From: Synanceia verrucosa
Taxonomy: Eukaryota > Chordata > Actinopteri > Perciformes > Synanceiidae
Assembly: GCA_029721515.1 (NCBI GenBank)
Contig: CM056567.1
Span: forward strand, 9,139,507-9,203,506
Reading direction: 5' to 3'
Length of the DNA: 64,000 bases
A program made the position numbers and the translations under genes. The first letter of the stretch is position 1, and each line of letters begins with the position of its first letter. Below the pieces are notes generated by a model. It was not told where the DNA came from. It worked only from the letters and a program-made list of their open reading frames with translations, and searched no databases. Below are positions 60,435 through 64,000 of the stretch, piece after piece.

Positions 60435-60690
60435 TTTAGGGTGTGGCTACCTTGATTGACACATCACCTTTTTGGTCCTATTCAGTGTTCAATTGTACTT
60501 AGTGCCACCCTCTGGAGTCACTTCTGGCATCAAAGATCCAAGATTGTGATCACTAAAATGCAGAACTTAAGGCTTCAAACAAAAATAATAATAACAATCC
60601 ATAAACCAACAGGTGACTATGTCCACTCATACAGACTATGGCTAAAAGTAAACTGTTGTAGCTAAAAGTAACATACATCTTCTGCCACTA
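60435..60690. repeat. Fragment of a dispersed fish repeat
   Basis: gtgtggctaccttgattgac, then the stretch ataaaccaacaggtgactat and gtccactcatacagactatg, follow the layout of a common teleost repeat (GGCTAC.TTGATTGACA ... AACCAATGGGTGACGTC ... TACAGTCTATGG). It carries no coding frame. Confidence 0.5.
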
Positions 60691-61028
60691 TGTATTAGAC
60701 TGATGCCACTTCTATGTAATCCGGCTAAAACATCCATTCATAAGAGCAAAGAGTAAAGAAAGGGGCACTCTGGCTCAGGTTGGGAATTATAAATGACACT
60801 TTAAAATATGTGACTTTCTTATTTCTGTTGTGGTTCTTTGGTGATCACTGGCAGCTGCCTGGAGGGTCATCCTTCTATCACCAGCTGTAGTGTTTTTTTC
60901 TCTGCTCTTTGTCCCTCTCATTCCCGGTGTGAGTGGCTCACTAAGTCACCTGTGCGATTGTGAGAGTTGAGTTTTAGGCCCTGTCACACACTCCCCTGTG
61001 GATGACAGAGTGGTTTCACACTCCATCA

Positions 61029-61036
61029 TTCCCACA
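61029..61036 (-). promoter_or_regulatory. RBPJ-type site about 750 bp upstream of the heyl ATG
   Basis: TTCCCACA on the plus strand is TGTGGGAA on the minus strand. This is the closest such site to the heyl promoter that I found. Confidence 0.35.
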
Positions 61037-61584
61037 CTCCTCACCTCTCCCCGTCCCTCCCTCCGACTGCCATTGTTCTACAGAGCGGTGTAATTAAAGG
61101 CGCAGAACTAGACAGAAAGGGGTTTAGAAAGAAGGAAGGAAGGAGAGCAGGATGAGATTGGTGGCTAATTGACTGAGGATGACTGAGCAAAGGGGTGGAA
61201 AGATGAGGCCGGGGGAGTAGAGAGGGAGGGAGGGTGACAAGCTATAGGGAAGGCCAGATTAAAGGGAGGGAGGAGGGACAGGGAGAAGAGGCGGGGGAGC
61301 CAAAACTGGCAACCCTGCCTCAACTGCCAAAGTTCTGTTTTGTCATTGGGTGGCTGTGACAGCGAGAGGGAGCCAAGAGAGAAATAACAGAGCGAGAGAA
61401 AGAGCGAGAGACTATGATTGCATGCCAGTGATAGAGTAAAAGACTAAAGCAGCTTGTGAATTTTCGTAGTTGTCATGGGCCCTTGGGGGTCGATCAAGTG
61501 GCACCGCTGACTCACAGAGGACAGGACACATGAAGGAACAAGAGCAACAACAAGTGACAAGAAGTAACTAAGGACAACAAGGCT

Positions 61585-61592
61585 TTTATAAG
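61585..61592 (+). promoter_or_regulatory. Possible TATA box of heyl
   Basis: TTTATAAG, 188-195 bases before the heyl ATG. It would place transcription start near 61615 and give a 5'UTR of about 165 bases. The interval just upstream (61180-61300) is purine-rich. Confidence 0.35.
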
Positions 61593-61728
61593 TAACAGTG
61601 CAAGAGAAACAGAGAGTGAGGGGCACACAGGGTGAGCTCGTCATCCAACGGGGAGACTCTGCAAGTCTTCAGCGTTTTGCTTCCACGCAGCAGAGAGCGC
61701 GGCCGAAAAGATCACCCAAAGCCATCAG

Positions 61729-61751
61729 CCCATCCATCCATCCATCCATCT
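61729..61751. repeat. (CCAT)n microsatellite in the heyl 5'UTR
   Basis: Five or so CCAT units ending in ctgtccatc, about 30-50 bases before the start codon and inside the inferred leader. Confidence 0.85.
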
Positions 61752-61779
61752 GTCCATCAAGTGAGGAGGAGGTACAGAC

Positions 61780-64000
61780 ATGAAGAGACCCCACGACTAC
61801 AGCTCCCCAGACTCGGACACAGACGAGTTTATTGACGTGGGACAAGAAGACAGCTATTGGTGAGCATCCGCCAACCACACCTGAGCTTGTAACACATGCC
61901 CTCCAGTCACACTTTAAAGGAAAATTACACGGTATACAGCTGAAATTAGTAGCCCAAGACAAATTTGCCCTAAACATAGGCTACTTGGCAGTGAACTGTG
62001 GGATTTGTAAGCATTCTGACACTTAGATGCTGTGTCTCATTAGCTGAGGTTGTTTATAAAGCAATGATTAAAATCTGAAAACTTTTCTGCATTTAACTTT
62101 AAAATGTTTAGACAAATGCCTTTAAGTGATTTAACACATTTGCCAACAAAATTCAGCTCTCAGTTTTAATTAGTTTTATCTTCACTTCTACTGGCAGCAA
62201 ATCACTGAAATATTAATTAGTGTCCTACTCGCCTATGTGAGTAAATGCAGAGGTTGCTAATCGATCCTGTACGTGTGACATGCATTGCAAAAATAGTTTA
62301 AAAAGTTGAAAAATCATAGCCCGTCATATCTGACAGCATTTTTGGGATAAAAAAAAAATATTTACCAAAAAATATTCAGATCAAATAATTTTTTTAAGGC
62401 TTCTTTACTTAAAATCAAATTTCAAATTATTGTGATGTAGCAATATTGCACTTTTAATCATGTCCAGTTCAGGAAGGCTTTGGTGCATAAAACACACAAA
62501 ATTAAATTGCTTTATTATTGTAAATATTTAATTGAGATTAAGATACTGAATTATTGAAACTAAACAAACATTATTATTTTCAGCTTTGTTGCATAAATTG
62601 TCACAAATTCATACAATTAATCATAGTTTGTAAACTGTTAATATGCATATAGTTAATACAGGTGAAAAGGAATAGAATTAGAAATACTAGGTAAATTACT
62701 TTTTATTCGATAGAAAAAAAAAATATTTGAACCTTGAGTGCAAATGTGACCTGCACTCTGTTTAACTGGTATCTATTATTCATAATTTCTGTCGTGAATA
62801 TTATGTCCGATAAACGGCAAAAATGTCTCCTAAAAGTAAACATCACTCTTCACAAGTCATTATACAGTTTTTCATTTTAGGTGAATTGTTCAAATTCCTC
62901 ATGTGGAATTAAAAAAATTGTGGATTAGAGCAAACATTCATCGGAGTGTATTCGTTATAGTGCATCAGCGGTACAGATAAAAACACATTCAATACATGTT
63001 ACATCACCAGCACCAAGCAAGCCAGTAATACCAAAGACGGTTTGGATAAATCAAATTGCCATGTGACATGCAAACAGAAGACAGCGGCGCCTTTTCAAGC
63101 CAGCCCCATCAAACATGAACCTAAACAAAAACACACAGCTAAACTGGCAACCTTCATGTTAAAATCTAATAGAAACGCAGTGAGTCTTTGGTGGGGCAGT
63201 CTGGAACGAGCTGTCAGGCTCTTTCAGGCACGTAAGACGAGAGTTCACAAACAAACACAATCCATATTGAGTGACTGTACTTGGAGGCGCTCAGATCCCA
63301 TGCTGCATGCTGGAGCCCCATGCGATCGCCCGAAGGCTATATAATCATCTTTCTAAAAGTGCTTTTGCTCAGATGGAAAGGAGAACAGTATGTTATTTCA
63401 CTGAGACTAATGTCCAGAAACACATTAAACCAAAAACAAGCTTGTCTTCCCTCCTATCCCGGGCACTCCTACGCTGTTCTGTGCCCAAAAAACAAATTAG
63501 ATTGAAGAGAGATGATGTGCTGTCCTTCCTCTGTGTCAGATTAAGGAGAGTAATAATAACAATATGCAGGAGAATCAAAGTTGACGTGTTTCTTTCTGTG
63601 CCAATCCTCCCATTTGCTTCATTCTCTGTCTCTATCTCTGTGGTACAGCCCAGTCACCGGGTCCATGTCTCCTGGCAGCGCCTCGCAGATTCTGGCTCGA
63701 AAGAAGAGACGAGGGGTGAGTGGATTATAGCCTTGGATGTTAATATTTTTAGTCCTGTCGTTTTGGCTGGCCCTGACTGTCCCTGTATGTGCTCTTCTTG
63801 TGTAGATCATAGAGAAGAGGCGCAGAGACCGGATCAACCACAGCCTGTCAGAGCTCAGGAGGCTGGTGCCCAGTGCTTTTGAAAAACAGGTGACTGCTCA
63901 TAAATCATAATTTAAATCCAATCTAGGGCAATAACAGGAGTAATAAACAAGCTCTGCAACTGAATAAAATGTTGCTGAATTCTCCCATCAGGGTTCATCT
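61780..64000 (+). CDS. heyl: Hairy/enhancer-of-split related bHLH repressor HeyL, 5' part (cut by window end)
   Basis: Exons 61780-61859, 63649-63715, 63806-63889 and the first nine bases of the next (63992-64000). Phases join. The protein starts MKRPHDYSSPDSDTDEFIDV, then GQEDSYCPVTGSMSPGSAS, then a bHLH basic region (ARKKRRGIIEKRRRDRINHS), helix 1 and the loop start (SELRRLVPSAFEKQ), then GSS. A Gly stands where Hes factors have Pro in the basic region (RRG), the mark of the Hey subfamily. The DVGQE and ILARKKRRG forms favour HeyL over Hey1 and Hey2. Helix 2, the Orange domain and the C-terminus lie beyond the window. Hey proteins are Notch-induced nuclear repressors that bind E-box and N-box-like sites. 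No damage is seen. Confidence 0.95.
61860..63648 (+). other. heyl intron 1
   Basis: Bounded by gctattg/gtgagc and ggtacag/cccagt. It is AT-rich with A/T runs and shows no repeat or exon that I can name. The 203-codon frame at 63271-63882 overlaps heyl exons 2 and 3 in the wrong frame. Confidence 0.85.

Larger units (their letters stand above)
51691..61580. other. Gene-free interval between zbtb8b and heyl
   Basis: Divergent flanking genes share this 10-kb interval. I see no coding exon. It includes simple repeats, purine tracts, GC-richer motif-dense stretches at about 53380-53620, 55400-55660 and 56720-56830 that could be regulatory, and several RBPJ-type sites listed separately. Confidence 0.55.

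Noticed and set aside
63271..63882. 203-codon plus-strand open frame
   Set aside because: It overlaps heyl exons 2 and 3 in a different frame; the spliced heyl frame fits the bHLH family exactly.
1..64000. CRISPR arrays, operons, phage or bacterial mobile elements
   Set aside because: The window is vertebrate nuclear DNA; tandem repeats present are microsatellites or minisatellites without spacer structure.

Overview
The window looks like teleost (probably percomorph) nuclear DNA. Genes are intron-rich with GT-AG junctions. Non-coding DNA is AT-rich, full of (TG)n, (CT)n and (AT)n microsatellites, and carries repeat families that I recognise as common in fish: Tc1-like transposons, short inverted-repeat MITEs, a LINE relic and several dispersed fish repeats. 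The protein-coding genes are dlgap3, fuca1, zbtb8b and heyl. Their human counterparts all lie on the short arm of chromosome 1, which supports one conserved synteny block.

Layout. 1-21034 holds no gene I can support. It contains a LINE relic (about 2.35-2.58 kb), a nest of transposons (3.4-4.8 kb), another MITE (10.5-10.9 kb) and dispersed fish repeats near 0.6, 17.2 and 17.9 kb. 21035-33001 (+) is dlgap3, a postsynaptic-density scaffold, in 11 coding exons that run through to the stop codon; its true N-terminus is uncertain. 33-40 kb is probably long 3'UTR plus intergenic DNA, tail-to-tail with fuca1. 40235-43346 (-) is a complete eight-exon fuca1 (lysosomal alpha-L-fucosidase, 448 aa) with a Tc1-type MITE in intron 4 and a near-consensus CLEAR/E-box site upstream. 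43862-44392 (-) is an intronless 176-codon ORF made of the DNA-binding part of a Tc1-like transposase joined to an octapeptide-repeat tail in place of the catalytic domain. 45838-46970 (-) is a decayed tandem copy of fuca1. 47.3-47.9 kb is another MITE. 48329-50829 (-) is zbtb8b (BTB plus two C2H2 fingers, 525 aa), with a 5' non-coding exon at about 51.5-51.6 kb. 51.7-61.6 kb is a gene-free interval rich in simple repeats and in candidate RBPJ (Notch effector) sites. 61780 to the window end (+) is heyl, a Notch-target bHLH-Orange repressor, cut by the window edge nine bases into its fourth exon.

These are independent vertebrate genes, not an operon. The most unusual item is the stand-alone Tc1-type DNA-binding ORF at 43.9-44.4 kb, with its own apparent promoter and poly(A) signal and a minisatellite-encoded tail. 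The next most useful leads are the cluster of RBPJ-type sites upstream of heyl, the CLEAR-like site upstream of fuca1, the intron-less exon 3/4 junction in the fuca1 pseudogene, and the layered transposon insertions at 3.4-4.8 kb. Exon boundaries were placed by eye from splice signals, reading-frame continuity and remembered family features; none has been checked against transcripts.
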